Assembly (NCBI RefSeq): GCF_900607235.1
Contig: NZ_LR027850.1
Location: forward strand, 326,043-390,042
From: Olivibacter jilunii
GTDB lineage: Bacteria; Bacteroidota; Bacteroidia; Sphingobacteriales; Sphingobacteriaceae
DNA length: 64,000 bases
Reading direction: 5' to 3'
Part shown: piece by piece, positions 51,285-59,753 of the stretch
Layout of the letters: each line of letters starts with the position of its first letter
Position numbering within the stretch: position 1 is the stretch's first letter
Made by a program: the position numbers and the translations under genes
The notes under the pieces: model-generated
Database searches by the model: none
What the model saw: only the letters and a program-made list of their open reading frames with translations
What the model was told of the DNA's origin: nothing

Positions 51285-51431
51285 TTAGGATTTGCTGCTA
51301 AATCTCATATTCACAATAGTGTTTGCGGATCCTCTATAGCTGTGGTAAAGTACTATTTCCAAACTGTCTCTTTCAAGTTTCAAACGTCTTTTATATTTTT
51401 TAATAAGTATGAATAATTGGTGTTTATTCAT
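51285..51431 (-). CDS. Tiny 48-residue protein B (MNKHQL family)
   Basis: This frame starts MNKHQLFILIKKYKRRLKLE and continues RDSLEIVLYHSYRGS before diverging and ending at TAA. The first ~33 residues align with tiny protein A (48623-48745), including MNKHQL, LIKKY, LE and SL-x3-LY. The C-terminal ~15 residues are unrelated, perhaps because of an insertion or frameshift in one copy. The 3' region down to the terminator is again similar to that of copy A. Function unknown. Confidence 0.5.
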   Translation of the reverse strand: MNKHQLFILIKKYKRRLKLERDSLEIVLYHSYRGSANTIVNMRFSSKS

Positions 51432-51557
51432 TTAGATATGTTTAGATGCGCTAAGTTGATACGTAGAGATTAAAGATCCATTTGCGATCGGTAGTCAAAC
51501 TATAACAAGGTGTTCTTGTTAATGTTATATAGTCAGTTGAAAATAATATCACATATT

Positions 51558-52031
51558 ATGGAAAAACATCATCCCATAGTTGCAGGTACCGTCGGAACAA
51601 CGTTGATGACACTATTTAGCTATATGGTAGCGGCGTCTAAGGGCGAGAAATTTGAGGAACCGGCTCTTTTGGCCGAAATGGTCGAAAAATTAACAAAAGA
51701 AAAAGAACTCGCTCGTATAAGTGGCTGGACAATGCATTTCGCCATGGGCTGCAGTATGGCCTTCGTTTTCCAGCAAATATGGAAACAGACAAAAACCAAT
51801 CCCGGTATAAAGCAAGGTTTAATTGCCGGTGTACTTAGTGGTTTGTCGGGAATATTAATTTGGAAAGTGGTGTTCAAGTTTCATCCAAATCCGCCTCCGA
51901 TTCCGTTTAACCGGTATTATGGACATCTGCTATTGGCTCATGTAGTTTTCAGTATGGGCGTGGCATTAACCAGTAGAAATTATAAAAACGAAAAGATACA
52001 ACAATCTATCGGAAATGAGGAATCTAAATAA
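51558..52031 (+). CDS. Hypothetical multi-pass membrane protein
   Basis: From ATG 51558 (preferred over 51510) the product has 157 residues with about four hydrophobic segments (about 7-25, 56-72, 84-102, 124-140). Notable parts are HPIVAGTVGTTLMTLFSYMV, WTMHFAMGCSMAFVFQQIW, KQGLIAGVLSGLSGILIWK and YYGHLLLAHVVFSMGVAL with conserved H/Y/G residues. It resembles small conserved Bacteroidota membrane proteins (DUF1440/DUF6789-like layout), but the family is uncertain. It is monocistronic. Confidence 0.65.
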   Translation: MEKHHPIVAGTVGTTLMTLFSYMVAASKGEKFEEPALLAEMVEKLTKEKELARISGWTMHFAMGCSMAFVFQQIWKQTKTNPGIKQGLIAGVLSGLSGILIWKVVFKFHPNPPPIPFNRYYGHLLLAHVVFSMGVALTSRNYKNEKIQQSIGNEESK

Positions 52032-52142
52032 TTAACTGTTGAGGTTGATCTCGTATCGAAGGGAGCCGAATATCAGTTCATTTTCGGATAAGTCGATTTG
52101 TTTGCCAAACTATACCAAATTTAATTCGAAGGGAACTAATTC

Positions 52143-52475
52143 ATGCTAGAGGATAATAAAATCTGTCAGTTGCTATCAATCAGCAGAATATACCACGAGC
52201 CAAAGGTTATGGCATATCCGAGAGGACGCGAAATACTCGAGCGGTTCCCTGATGCAGAGCGGATTCAAGTGGCCTCCCACCAAGCTATACCAGAGCTTTT
52301 TGGTTTCGAAGGAGCGGTAGAAGACTGGTTATGGAATAAAAAGAATGTGCTGATACTCGGCACCAAAAAAGCACTGCAGGCGCGTCCCAATGCCCGAAGT
52401 TCAAACTGGGTAGCACCATCGCATTCCAATGGTTGTTCTTACTGCTATGTGCCCCGGCAGAAAGGGTATACGGCC
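52143..52475 (+). pseudogene. Truncated spore-photoproduct-lyase-like radical SAM gene
   Basis: The N-terminal ~109 residues match the SPL-family radical SAM proteins of Bacteroidota: YHEPKVMAYPRGREILERFP, GTKKALQARPNARSSNWVAP, SHSNGC and CYVPRQKGY. The [4Fe-4S] motif C-x3-C-x2-C is collapsed to C98-S-Y-C101, a loss of about four residues, and after Y109 the similarity stops abruptly at about 52470. A lipoprotein gene on the other strand begins there. The open frame runs on to 52649 but only as the antisense of that gene. The radical SAM enzyme cannot work. Confidence 0.75.
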
Positions 52476-52706
52476 TTACGGTTTACTTGCATCCTTTTCG
52501 GCAACACTGTCGGTTTGCATCGGATACATTTTTTCACTGAGCGTGGAGTCCTGCTCCTTTGGTGCGTCTATGGTATCGGCATCAAACTGTTCCTGGACAT
52601 CGTCGGGCGATTGACTATCGCATCCACATGCGTAAATCATTACCGTTGAAGAGATAATCAGCAATCCACCAATCAGTTTTTTTTTAAAATTTTTGTGATT
52701 CATCAT
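52476..52706 (-). CDS. Small lipoprotein
   Basis: The 76-residue protein (75 from the second ATG) has a lipoprotein signal (KKKLIGGLLIISSTVMIYAC, lipid-modified cysteine near residue 27) and a short acidic, disordered tail with DSQSPDDVQEQFDADTIDAP. It is anchored at a membrane; no function is known. Its stop codon lies at the breakpoint of the truncated SPL-like gene. Confidence 0.6.
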   Translation of the reverse strand: MMNHKNFKKKLIGGLLIISSTVMIYACGCDSQSPDDVQEQFDADTIDAPKEQDSTLSEKMYPMQTDSVAEKDASKP

Positions 52707-53173
52707 TGTTTTTCGGCTTAACTTGGCTACAAGTACATGTTAAGTTTGCCTTCTATTAAATCGTCAAGCGTTTTTCTAGTATCTCGTTCCTTCAATTCCC
52801 ATGTTAGAAATCAAAATCATTTATAGCCATTATCAACAAGAAAACCCCAAAAGCGATTGAAATGTTTGAGACCGGCGGCTATTAGTTACCTATAACGCGA
52901 TAGGCAATAAACAGGAGCATGTAACAAATGTGTGATGGGTATGTTTTGGCACTTCTATTGCTTCAATATACGCAATACTTTAACACCCTATGAAAAACGT
53001 AAAGGCTCTTGATCAAGGATCGGGAGCTTTTTCCTTTTTTTCTGCCAACAAATTATGACTTAGGGCATCATGATAAACGATAAATTATCCTCTACAAACA
53101 TGATGGCTTGTGAATTTGTTAGAAAGTCTGTATTGCTTGCGTTATCACTGCAAGTTATAGATATAAATTAAAT
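52707..53173. other. 467-bp region with an orphan terminator
   Basis: No ORF of note. The only clear element is a plus-strand terminator at 53001-53040 that has no intact gene upstream on that strand; it may once have ended the now truncated SPL-like gene. Confidence 0.4.
53001..53040 (+). terminator. Orphan intrinsic terminator (copy 1 of a repeated type)
   Basis: AAAGGCTCTTGATC (53001-53014) pairs with GATCGGGAGCTTTT (53018-53031) around AAG, followed by a T-rich run. The element and its upstream flank (CACC-TAT-GAAAA-GTAAAGGCTCT) resemble the terminator at 54332-54362. Confidence 0.75.
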
Positions 53174-53428
53174 ATGATTGTAACGCTTACTCCAGACATC
53201 GTGCAACAGCTTCACGCAAAAGGCATAACCTTTCTTTATGCTCCGCTCCAATTTAGTCTTGACGATCCAATTTGGGTACCTATGGTTGTCGAATTTTTTG
53301 ACTGTGATTGGATAGATCCGCAAGCAGATGCTGTATTGTTGCTAAAAGCAGCGCTAGAGATACCCTTCGAGCAGTTTCTAAATCACCGCGTAATGCTGCC
53401 CAATAATTGGGATATGCATGTAGTTTAA
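53174..53428 (+). CDS. Hypothetical small protein
   Basis: The 84-residue product is not recognised. It has no signal peptide; composition is rich in hydrophobic and acidic residues with WVPMVVEFFDCDWIDPQADA and the ending LNHRVMLPNNWDMHVV. The start MIVTLTPDIVQQLHAKGITF suggests a cytoplasmic alpha/beta fold. Single gene between an orphan terminator and the carbonic anhydrase gene. Confidence 0.5.
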   Translation: MIVTLTPDIVQQLHAKGITFLYAPLQFSLDDPIWVPMVVEFFDCDWIDPQADAVLLLKAALEIPFEQFLNHRVMLPNNWDMHVV

Positions 53429-53607
53429 CAACTGTGGAATCAGTCAGACCAATCGGTCGGCTTCGATCTCATTTAACAGCCTATGCCCTTGCTAATAATG
53501 CTATAACCATATACGAATTATTTATTGTGAAAAGACGGCAGTGAATTGCTTTCAACTTTTTAACGTTTTTCATAGATTGCACAACATAAAACATCTAAAA
53601 CATCAAA

Positions 53608-54255
53608 ATGAGAACGCTAACAAAAGAAGATCAACAGGCAATAACACCTCAAAAGGCCTTAAACCTATTGGAAGAGGGCAACAAACGGTTTGTTAATAAT
53701 TTAAAAATCAATCGAAACCTTTTGCAACAAGCAAATGAGACCTCAGACGGCCAACATCCCTTCGCTGTAATTCTAAGTTGTATCGATAGTCGCACATCCG
53801 CCGAATTGATTTTCGACCAAGGCTTGGGCGATGTTTTCAGTATCCGGGTTGCCGGTAATATTGTTAACGAAGACGTTTTAGGAAGCATGGAATTTGGTTG
53901 CAAAGTGGCGGGTGCAAAAATAATTGTCGTGTTAGGCCATACCAAATGCGGTGCAATTAAAGGCGCATGCGATCATGTGGAAATGGGAAACCTAACCGCT
54001 TTACTCTCGAAAATTAGACCCGCTGTTGATGAAGAATTGACCATAAAGGAGAACCGTAGTTCCAAAAACAGCGAATTTGTTGAAAGGGTCTCTGCTATAA
54101 ATGTTAACCGTTCGGTCAAATCGATAATAGAACGCAGTCCAATTCTCAAAGAAATGATAGAAAGTGGCGAAATCGGAATAGTCGGCGGCATTCACGATAT
54201 CACAACAGGCGTAGTTACCTTTTACCCGGACACCTCAATCTTCGGTAAAAATTGA
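53608..54255 (+). CDS. Beta-class carbonic anhydrase
   Basis: This 215-residue cytoplasmic enzyme interconverts CO2 and bicarbonate. Zinc ligands are visible: C in ILSCIDSRT (with the catalytic D-x-R dyad), and H-x2-C in VVLGHTKCGAIKGACD. The N-terminal ALNLLEEGNKRFVNN and DVFSIRVAGNIVNEDVLGSM are typical. The length fits the family. The gene is single, ended by a strong terminator at 54332-54362, and precedes the second uptake operon without apparent link. Confidence 0.92.
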   Translation: MRTLTKEDQQAITPQKALNLLEEGNKRFVNNLKINRNLLQQANETSDGQHPFAVILSCIDSRTSAELIFDQGLGDVFSIRVAGNIVNEDVLGSMEFGCKVAGAKIIVVLGHTKCGAIKGACDHVEMGNLTALLSKIRPAVDEELTIKENRSSKNSEFVERVSAINVNRSVKSIIERSPILKEMIESGEIGIVGGIHDITTGVVTFYPDTSIFGKN

Positions 54256-54331
54256 TCACGGTCCGGTTTTACCAACCAGAGGAGATGATATGGTAGCCGG
54301 CCATTTGATCATTAACACCTATAAGAAAAGT

Positions 54332-54362
54332 AAAGGCTCTCGATCCCTGATCGAGAGCTTTT
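54332..54362 (+). terminator. Intrinsic terminator of the carbonic anhydrase gene
   Basis: AAAGGCTCTCGATC (54332-54345) pairs with GATCGAGAGCTTTT (54349-54362) around CCT; 14-bp stem with one G-T pair, followed by further T. Same design as the element at 53001. Confidence 0.85.
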
Positions 54363-54504
54363 TCATTTAAGTTTCGGCTGTAGAAAAGAGGCAACGGATC
54401 AGATTAGCCTTATAGGATAGCTGTTTATTTTGTCGCGATACACGAAATAGTTTTTTTGGTAAACCCACTTTTGACGACGGTGAAAAAGACATTAAAAATA
54501 AAAA

Positions 54505-54576
54505 AAAGCATTATATAGATATGCTTTGAATAAAATTGCAACTATATTGCATTTTATGGAAAATGGTTTATCTTTG
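54505..54576 (+). promoter_or_regulatory. Palindromic operator and promoter of the second uptake operon
   Basis: TGCAACTATATTGCA (54537-54551) is the exact reverse complement of the 15-mer at 33260-33274. Its TTG (54547-54549) is 19 nt before the -7 box TATCTTTG (54569-54576), identical to that at 33293-33300. An additional inverted repeat, AAAGCAT/ATGCTTT (54505-54511 and 54521-54527), lies just upstream and might be a second binding site. Confidence 0.7.
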
Positions 54577-54580
54577 ACTT

Positions 54581-54919
54581 GTGTTTGCCTCAAGAAATAT
54601 GATCTGTCGGAGAATAATTGCCTATGCGTTACTCATGCTTATGCTGGTAATCCATATGGTAAAAGCCCTACATGAACATCCTGTTCCTGTCTCGAGCAAG
54701 CACAAATATTGCGGTGAGACAGAACAGATCGTTGCCCAGCATAGCGCTCATTGTAAGATCTGTGATTTCCATCTGATAGGAGACAGTGATGTGTCTGTAC
54801 TGTCTTTCCGTTTCCTTATACCCCAAATTGCTGAGGTGTACGATACGCCTAACGCAAGCTTTTGCTACGCTAAATATTTAATCGTCGTCAGTCTTCGCGG
54901 TCCCCCCATATCCTGCTAA
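54581..54919 (+). CDS. Small CxxC membrane protein, DUF2946-like, first of second uptake operon
   Basis: This 112-residue paralogue of the protein at 33305-33631 shares the order of motifs: N-terminal membrane segment (about 10-27, IIAYALLMLMLVIHMVKAL), HEH, HCKICDFHLIG, a second hydrophobic part with FRFLIPQIAEV, and C-terminal SLRGPP. The GTG start is 4 nt after the -7 box; an ATG six codons in (54599) is an alternative. Cysteines and histidines suggest metal or haem contact. It is followed by an ABC ATPase gene 162 bp downstream. Function is inferred from context only. Confidence 0.7.
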   Translation: MFASRNMICRRIIAYALLMLMLVIHMVKALHEHPVPVSSKHKYCGETEQIVAQHSAHCKICDFHLIGDSDVSVLSFRFLIPQIAEVYDTPNASFCYAKYLIVVSLRGPPISC

Positions 54920-55081
54920 CGCATTGCATTATTCCATAGTTATATAAGCGGATCATCTGATAGTCACTACTCTCTAGCATTAACCGGATTCCGGCAGCTG
55001 AGCGTTCAGGCTGGTTGAAGTGATGAAAATCTTTTCAGATTCCGTTAAACATTATTTCAATCATTCCAAATTTCTTTAAGC

Positions 55082-55783
55082 GTGAGCGTACTCAAAGCAG
55101 AACAGCTTAGCAAGGCGTATAACGACACCTTTGCTTTGCGCAATCTCAATCTATCCGTAGAAAAAGGCGAAATCTTTTGTCTACTCGGACAAAACGGTGC
55201 CGGTAAAACAACCACCATCAATCTAATCTTAGGGTTTTTAGCCCCCACCAGTGGCCGTGCCCTTATCAATGGCATTGAAGTTAGACAAAATGACGTTGCC
55301 ACAAAAAAACATGTGGCCTACATCCCTGAAGTCGTGCAATTGTACGGCAATCTTTCAGGCGTCGAAAACCTTGATTTTTTTAGCCGTATTGCGGGCTATC
55401 GCTATCCTACAGAAGCACTCCATGAGTTCTTGGATAAAGCTGGTCTGCAACGGGAGGCAAGTGCTCGGCGATTATCGACCTATTCGAAGGGTATGCGCCA
55501 GAAAGTTGGCATTGCTATCGCATTGGCCAAAAAAGCGGATCTGATTTTAATGGACGAACCTACCTCAGGGCTCGACCCAAAAGCAACGGACGAATTTACT
55601 ACCATATGCAAAGGACTTATTGGCGAAGGTAAAGCAATTTTTATGGCAACGCATGATATCTTCAATGCAGTTAACATGGCAACACGCATCGGCATCATGA
55701 AACAAGGCGAACTGGTACATACCATTACCAACAGTGGGATCACGGCGAATGAATTACAAACCTTATACCTCGAAACAATTTAG
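55082..55783 (+). CDS. ABC transporter ATP-binding protein
   Basis: This 233-residue ATPase (GTG start) has Walker A GQNGAGKTTT, the signature YSKGMRQKV, Walker B LILMDEPTSGLDP and the switch histidine in ATHDIF. The sequence is of the ABC-2 exporter/GldA-NosF type. It ends 12 bp before the siderophore-type TonB receptor and should power the two DUF3526 permeases encoded downstream. The permeases and this ATPase probably form one inner-membrane complex. Confidence 0.92.
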   Translation: MSVLKAEQLSKAYNDTFALRNLNLSVEKGEIFCLLGQNGAGKTTTINLILGFLAPTSGRALINGIEVRQNDVATKKHVAYIPEVVQLYGNLSGVENLDFFSRIAGYRYPTEALHEFLDKAGLQREASARRLSTYSKGMRQKVGIAIALAKKADLILMDEPTSGLDPKATDEFTTICKGLIGEGKAIFMATHDIFNAVNMATRIGIMKQGELVHTITNSGITANELQTLYLETI

Positions 55784-55795
55784 CGTTAAGGCAGT

Positions 55796-58288
55796 ATGAG
55801 ATATCTATTGATAATAGCGATTTTGCTATTGGCCTCTCGCGGCCTAGCGCAATCCAGCATCGATGGTTTAGTGACGGATGAAACCGGTCGGTCGATTGCC
55901 GGTGCTTCCGTTTCTTTGAAAGGGAAAAATATGGACCGAACAGGTCGTACCGATGAGAACGGACACTTTACGCTTACGGCATTGCAGGAAGGTGCTTATG
56001 AGATTAATGCAAGCCATATTGGTTATGGAAACTTCCATGAGGCGGTGGTGTTGGGAAAGAAACCCATTGCTGTAAAAATCGTCCTCATATCCAAATCGAG
56101 TGAGCTGCAGCTGGTGGAAGTCAGTGGCCGGGTGGCCAGAAAATATACCAGTAACTATTCTTTCGGTGCCACGCGGACCTCTACCCTGACAAAAGAGATT
56201 CCGCAGTCTATATCCGCCATAACGAAGGAGCTTATTGCCGACAGGCAGGCATTCCAATTGGCAGACGCGGTTAAAATGGCCAGCGGCGTTACGCCTTCCA
56301 GCTATTACAACCAATATGCTATTCGCGGTATCAGTCAGAACGAGGAGGGACAGATCATTAATGGGATGCGCACAAGGCAATATTATTTCCTACAACCTTT
56401 AACTAGCAATATCGAGCGTGTAGAGGTCATCAAAGGCCCTGCAAGTGCCACCTTTTCCAGTGTGGACCCCGGTGGTAGTATCAACCTGGTAACCAAGAAA
56501 CCATTGGCAATAGAGAGACGAGAGGCGAATATCAGTGCAGGTAGTTTTAGTACCATTAGAGGGAGCTTAGATTTTACGGGGCCATTAAATAGTAATAAAA
56601 CCCTGCTGTACCGGATAAATGCCGCATATCAGGAGGCCGGTAGCTTTCGCGATCTGGTAGATAACAAGTCCTTTCTTGTCTCACCTTCTTTCTCCTATAT
56701 CCCCAATGATAAAACGGCCGTTAATGTAGAGGTGATACTTAGCGACCTCACCGGGGATCTGGATAGAGGGCAACCTATTTTTGGTGCCGTTGCCGGGCAG
56801 ACGAACCTGAACAGCACGCCTATTAACCGCAACCTTGCCGCCCCTGGCGATTTCTTTAAATCAAAGGACCTGATCGTGATGGGCAACTTTTCCCACAAAT
56901 TTACGGATGCGATCAGTTTGAACGCTTCGTATATGAAGCAGAACTGGCATGAGGACCTACAGGAACATCGCACCACCGGCGCATTTGCTCCCGACACGGT
57001 GGGCAACCCCGTTAATTCGCTGGCGGCGATGCAGTTTGTGCAGCGCAAACAATCTTGGAGTACCGATAACTTTCAGGGCTATTTTAACTTCGATCTGAAG
57101 ACAGGAAGAATACAACATAAATTACTGATGGGTTATGATCTGAGCCGTTGGCAGAAACTGAAAGGTGGTGGACAGGACGCAGCCCGGGGCTTTCTGTTGA
57201 GAGATGGAGGCGTAACGAACACCTTTTCGCCCACTAATCTTGCCGATTATCAGGTGATAACGATTGGAAATGTAACCATGCCACGACCGAATGTAGATTA
57301 TTTCGATCTGAACAACCCGATCTATACCATGAAAAGACCAGAGGATTATAATTTGAATATAAGAACCGCATTACCGGCAGCGCTTACCACCACGCATGCC
57401 GTTTATATACAAGATCAATTACGGTGGAATCGTTTTATCGTACTTTTAGGTCTTCGTCAGGAATGGTTTAGGGATATTACGAATTATAAGTCCTCAAATG
57501 AATCTTCTTTTACCAATAAAGCTTTCCTACCGAGGGTAGGGATTACCTATGTGTTGAATAAACAGGTTAATATTTATGGAACCTATCTAGAGGGATTTCA
57601 ACCGCAATCAAATACCGTAACCTTGATGCCCAGTACTGGTGGCTTTTTTGGCTCTCCCGAATCTGCTGCTAGGTTTAAGCCGCTGACCAGCAATCTTAAA
57701 GAACTAGGGACAAAAACCACCTGGTGGGAGGGGAAGTTGAGCGTGAATGCCGCTGTTTATGAGATCAACCAACAAAATATTTTAATGAATGCAGGACTTC
57801 CGGCTTATCCCGATTCTTTGGTTACCAGAGGTGCAGACAGGAGTAGGGGATTTGAAATCGAGGTTGCGGGTTTTATCCGGTCCAATTGGCAGGTAAACCT
57901 GTCTTATAGTTACATCGATGCAAAAATTTTAGAAGATGCCAATGCAAGTATAAAAGGTAGCCGTAAGGAGAATACACCCGTTAATAGTGGCAACCTTTGG
58001 ACTCGCTATGATTTCCAGCAAGATGGCGTTCTAAAAGATCTAGGTATCGGACTGGGGCTGCAATATAGTGGCGATAAAATTCCCTGGTTTACCCGCGAGT
58101 TTAAGGTGCCCGCCTATACATTGCTTGATATTGCCCTTTACTACAAACCGGGCAAAGGCAGTATGCAAATTGCGTTTAACATGAATAATGTGACCAACAA
58201 AAGGTACTGGATCGGTGCGCAGAATTACCTTCGTTTATTCCCCGGGGCACCGAGAAATATCATGCTGACAACTAGTTATCAATTTTAA
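55796..58288 (+). CDS. TonB-dependent siderophore-type receptor (FhuA-like)
   Basis: The 830-residue receptor has a signal peptide (MRYLLIIAILLLASRGLAQ), a carboxypeptidase-regulatory domain (about 22-105), a plug (about 130-245; KEIPQSISAITKELIADRQA, YAIRGISQNEEG, RVEVIKGPASATFSSVDPGG) and a barrel ending in TTSYQF. The plug motifs are those of TonB-dependent siderophore receptors (FhuA/FecA/FoxA type). It lies between the ABC ATPase (12 bp) and the first DUF3526 permease (14 bp), an unusual position for a receptor and strong evidence for a joint role. Confidence 0.9.
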   Translation: MRYLLIIAILLLASRGLAQSSIDGLVTDETGRSIAGASVSLKGKNMDRTGRTDENGHFTLTALQEGAYEINASHIGYGNFHEAVVLGKKPIAVKIVLISKSSELQLVEVSGRVARKYTSNYSFGATRTSTLTKEIPQSISAITKELIADRQAFQLADAVKMASGVTPSSYYNQYAIRGISQNEEGQIINGMRTRQYYFLQPLTSNIERVEVIKGPASATFSSVDPGGSINLVTKKPLAIERREANISAGSFSTIRGSLDFTGPLNSNKTLLYRINAAYQEAGSFRDLVDNKSFLVSPSFSYIPNDKTAVNVEVILSDLTGDLDRGQPIFGAVAGQTNLNSTPINRNLAAPGDFFKSKDLIVMGNFSHKFTDAISLNASYMKQNWHEDLQEHRTTGAFAPDTVGNPVNSLAAMQFVQRKQSWSTDNFQGYFNFDLKTGRIQHKLLMGYDLSRWQKLKGGGQDAARGFLLRDGGVTNTFSPTNLADYQVITIGNVTMPRPNVDYFDLNNPIYTMKRPEDYNLNIRTALPAALTTTHAVYIQDQLRWNRFIVLLGLRQEWFRDITNYKSSNESSFTNKAFLPRVGITYVLNKQVNIYGTYLEGFQPQSNTVTLMPSTGGFFGSPESAARFKPLTSNLKELGTKTTWWEGKLSVNAAVYEINQQNILMNAGLPAYPDSLVTRGADRSRGFEIEVAGFIRSNWQVNLSYSYIDAKILEDANASIKGSRKENTPVNSGNLWTRYDFQQDGVLKDLGIGLGLQYSGDKIPWFTREFKVPAYTLLDIALYYKPGKGSMQIAFNMNNVTNKRYWIGAQNYLRLFPGAPRNIMLTTSYQF

Positions 58289-58302
58289 AACGGAAGATTT
58301 TT

Positions 58303-59751
58303 ATGAGGATTGATGTATTGAAATTATTCGCTAGGCAAACTTACTTAGATGTCTTCAAAAGCAAGGCAATCATGGTATTGCTTGGCATTATTGTTATTTT
58401 ATTAGTTTATGCCGCTTTGAGTGGTGCAGTCATTTACCAACAACAAACGGAAAGCCGACAGCTGTACCAAAAGCAGGTGCGGGAGAATTGGGAAAATATG
58501 CCCGATAAACATCCGCACCGTATGGCACATTATGGTTATCTAGTCTTTCGATCTAAGCATCCATTGAGCTTCTTCGATTTCGGGATGGAAAGTTTCACCG
58601 GTAATGCTATTTTTCTGGAGGCCCATCGACAGAATACCGTTAACTTCTCTGAAGCGGGTTTCAGCACCGGTATGTTGCGGTTTGGCGAGATCAGCATGTC
58701 TATGATTTTGCAGTTGTTACTGCCATTGGTGATTTTTTTCATCGGATTTAATACAGTTGCCACCGATAGAGAAAACGGAACATTAAAAATACTATTGAGC
58801 CAGGGTGTTTCATGGAAGGAGATATTGATCGGAAAAGCGGCTGGTCTACTCGGTATCAGTCTTTCCATTTTGATGCTGGCCATAGTTATATTGATCATGG
58901 GGTGTCTTATTCTTTCGCCCGCCGGGTTAATGACTGATGCGATAAGTCGCGCAGCTTGGCTTTCCCTTTTTTATGTATTGTATTTTGCAGTCATAAGTGT
59001 GATTGCGGTATTAGTTTCTGCCATTAGCAAAACAGCAAAGGTCGCGTTGATTTCCTTGATAGCAATCTGGTTGGTGTGCGCCGTGATTTTTCCGCGGACA
59101 AGCCAGGCCCTAGGTAATTTACTTTACCCATCACCTTCCATCACTGAATTTCAATCCGCCATTGAAAAGGACCTGATAAAAACGGGCGATAGCCACAACC
59201 CGGACGATCCCTATTATAAGGCACTGAAAGATTCCATATTAAAAGTATATAAAGTAAATTCCGTTGAGGAGCTTCCCTTCAACTATAGCGGTTTCCAGAT
59301 GAAGGAAGGCGAGCGGATCAGTGCGGAGTTGTATAACATACATCTGGAACGTCTATTACAGACTTACCAGCGGCAAAACAGGTTGGCCAGGCTTTCCACC
59401 TTCTTCAATCCGATCGCGTCGATCCGTAACATTTCGATGGCCTTATGCGGAACCGATTTCAATACATACATAGGGTTTCAACAGCAGACCGAGGCTTATC
59501 GTTATCAACTGGCACAACACATGAACGAACTGCAGATAAAATTGATCAGCAACAAAAAATTGGGCGATCATGATAAACCCTACAGCATAAGTCGAAGCCA
59601 CTGGAAATCATTTCCGGATTTCAAGTATAAGTTTACCGCCCTGCAAGTGCTAATGAAAGGCGAGGCCTACTCGCTAGTGGCCCTTTTGAGCTGGATTGTG
59701 CTATTGGGTCTTCTAATAATGACTCTTTCAAAAAGACTAAAAGCGATATAG
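58303..59751 (+). CDS. ABC-2 type permease, DUF3526 family (first)
   Basis: The 482-residue permease has a first membrane segment (about 22-44), a ~90-residue extracytoplasmic loop, a cluster of segments (about 130-270) and a last one at about 458-478. A large extracytoplasmic domain between them (about 275-440) contains FFNPIASIRNISMALCGTDF, typical of DUF3526. The segment VATDRENGTLKILLSQGVSW is the ABC-2 coupling helix region. It should pair with the permease directly downstream (2-bp gap) and the ATPase at 55082. Substrate unknown. Confidence 0.82.
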   Translation: MRIDVLKLFARQTYLDVFKSKAIMVLLGIIVILLVYAALSGAVIYQQQTESRQLYQKQVRENWENMPDKHPHRMAHYGYLVFRSKHPLSFFDFGMESFTGNAIFLEAHRQNTVNFSEAGFSTGMLRFGEISMSMILQLLLPLVIFFIGFNTVATDRENGTLKILLSQGVSWKEILIGKAAGLLGISLSILMLAIVILIMGCLILSPAGLMTDAISRAAWLSLFYVLYFAVISVIAVLVSAISKTAKVALISLIAIWLVCAVIFPRTSQALGNLLYPSPSITEFQSAIEKDLIKTGDSHNPDDPYYKALKDSILKVYKVNSVEELPFNYSGFQMKEGERISAELYNIHLERLLQTYQRQNRLARLSTFFNPIASIRNISMALCGTDFNTYIGFQQQTEAYRYQLAQHMNELQIKLISNKKLGDHDKPYSISRSHWKSFPDFKYKFTALQVLMKGEAYSLVALLSWIVLLGLLIMTLSKRLKAI

Positions 59752-59753
59752 TT

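Noticed and set aside
54599-54919. ATG 54599 as the start of the second CxxC protein
   Set aside because: Not excluded, but the GTG at 54581 keeps nucleotide and residue similarity with the paralogue, which lacks an ATG at the matching place.
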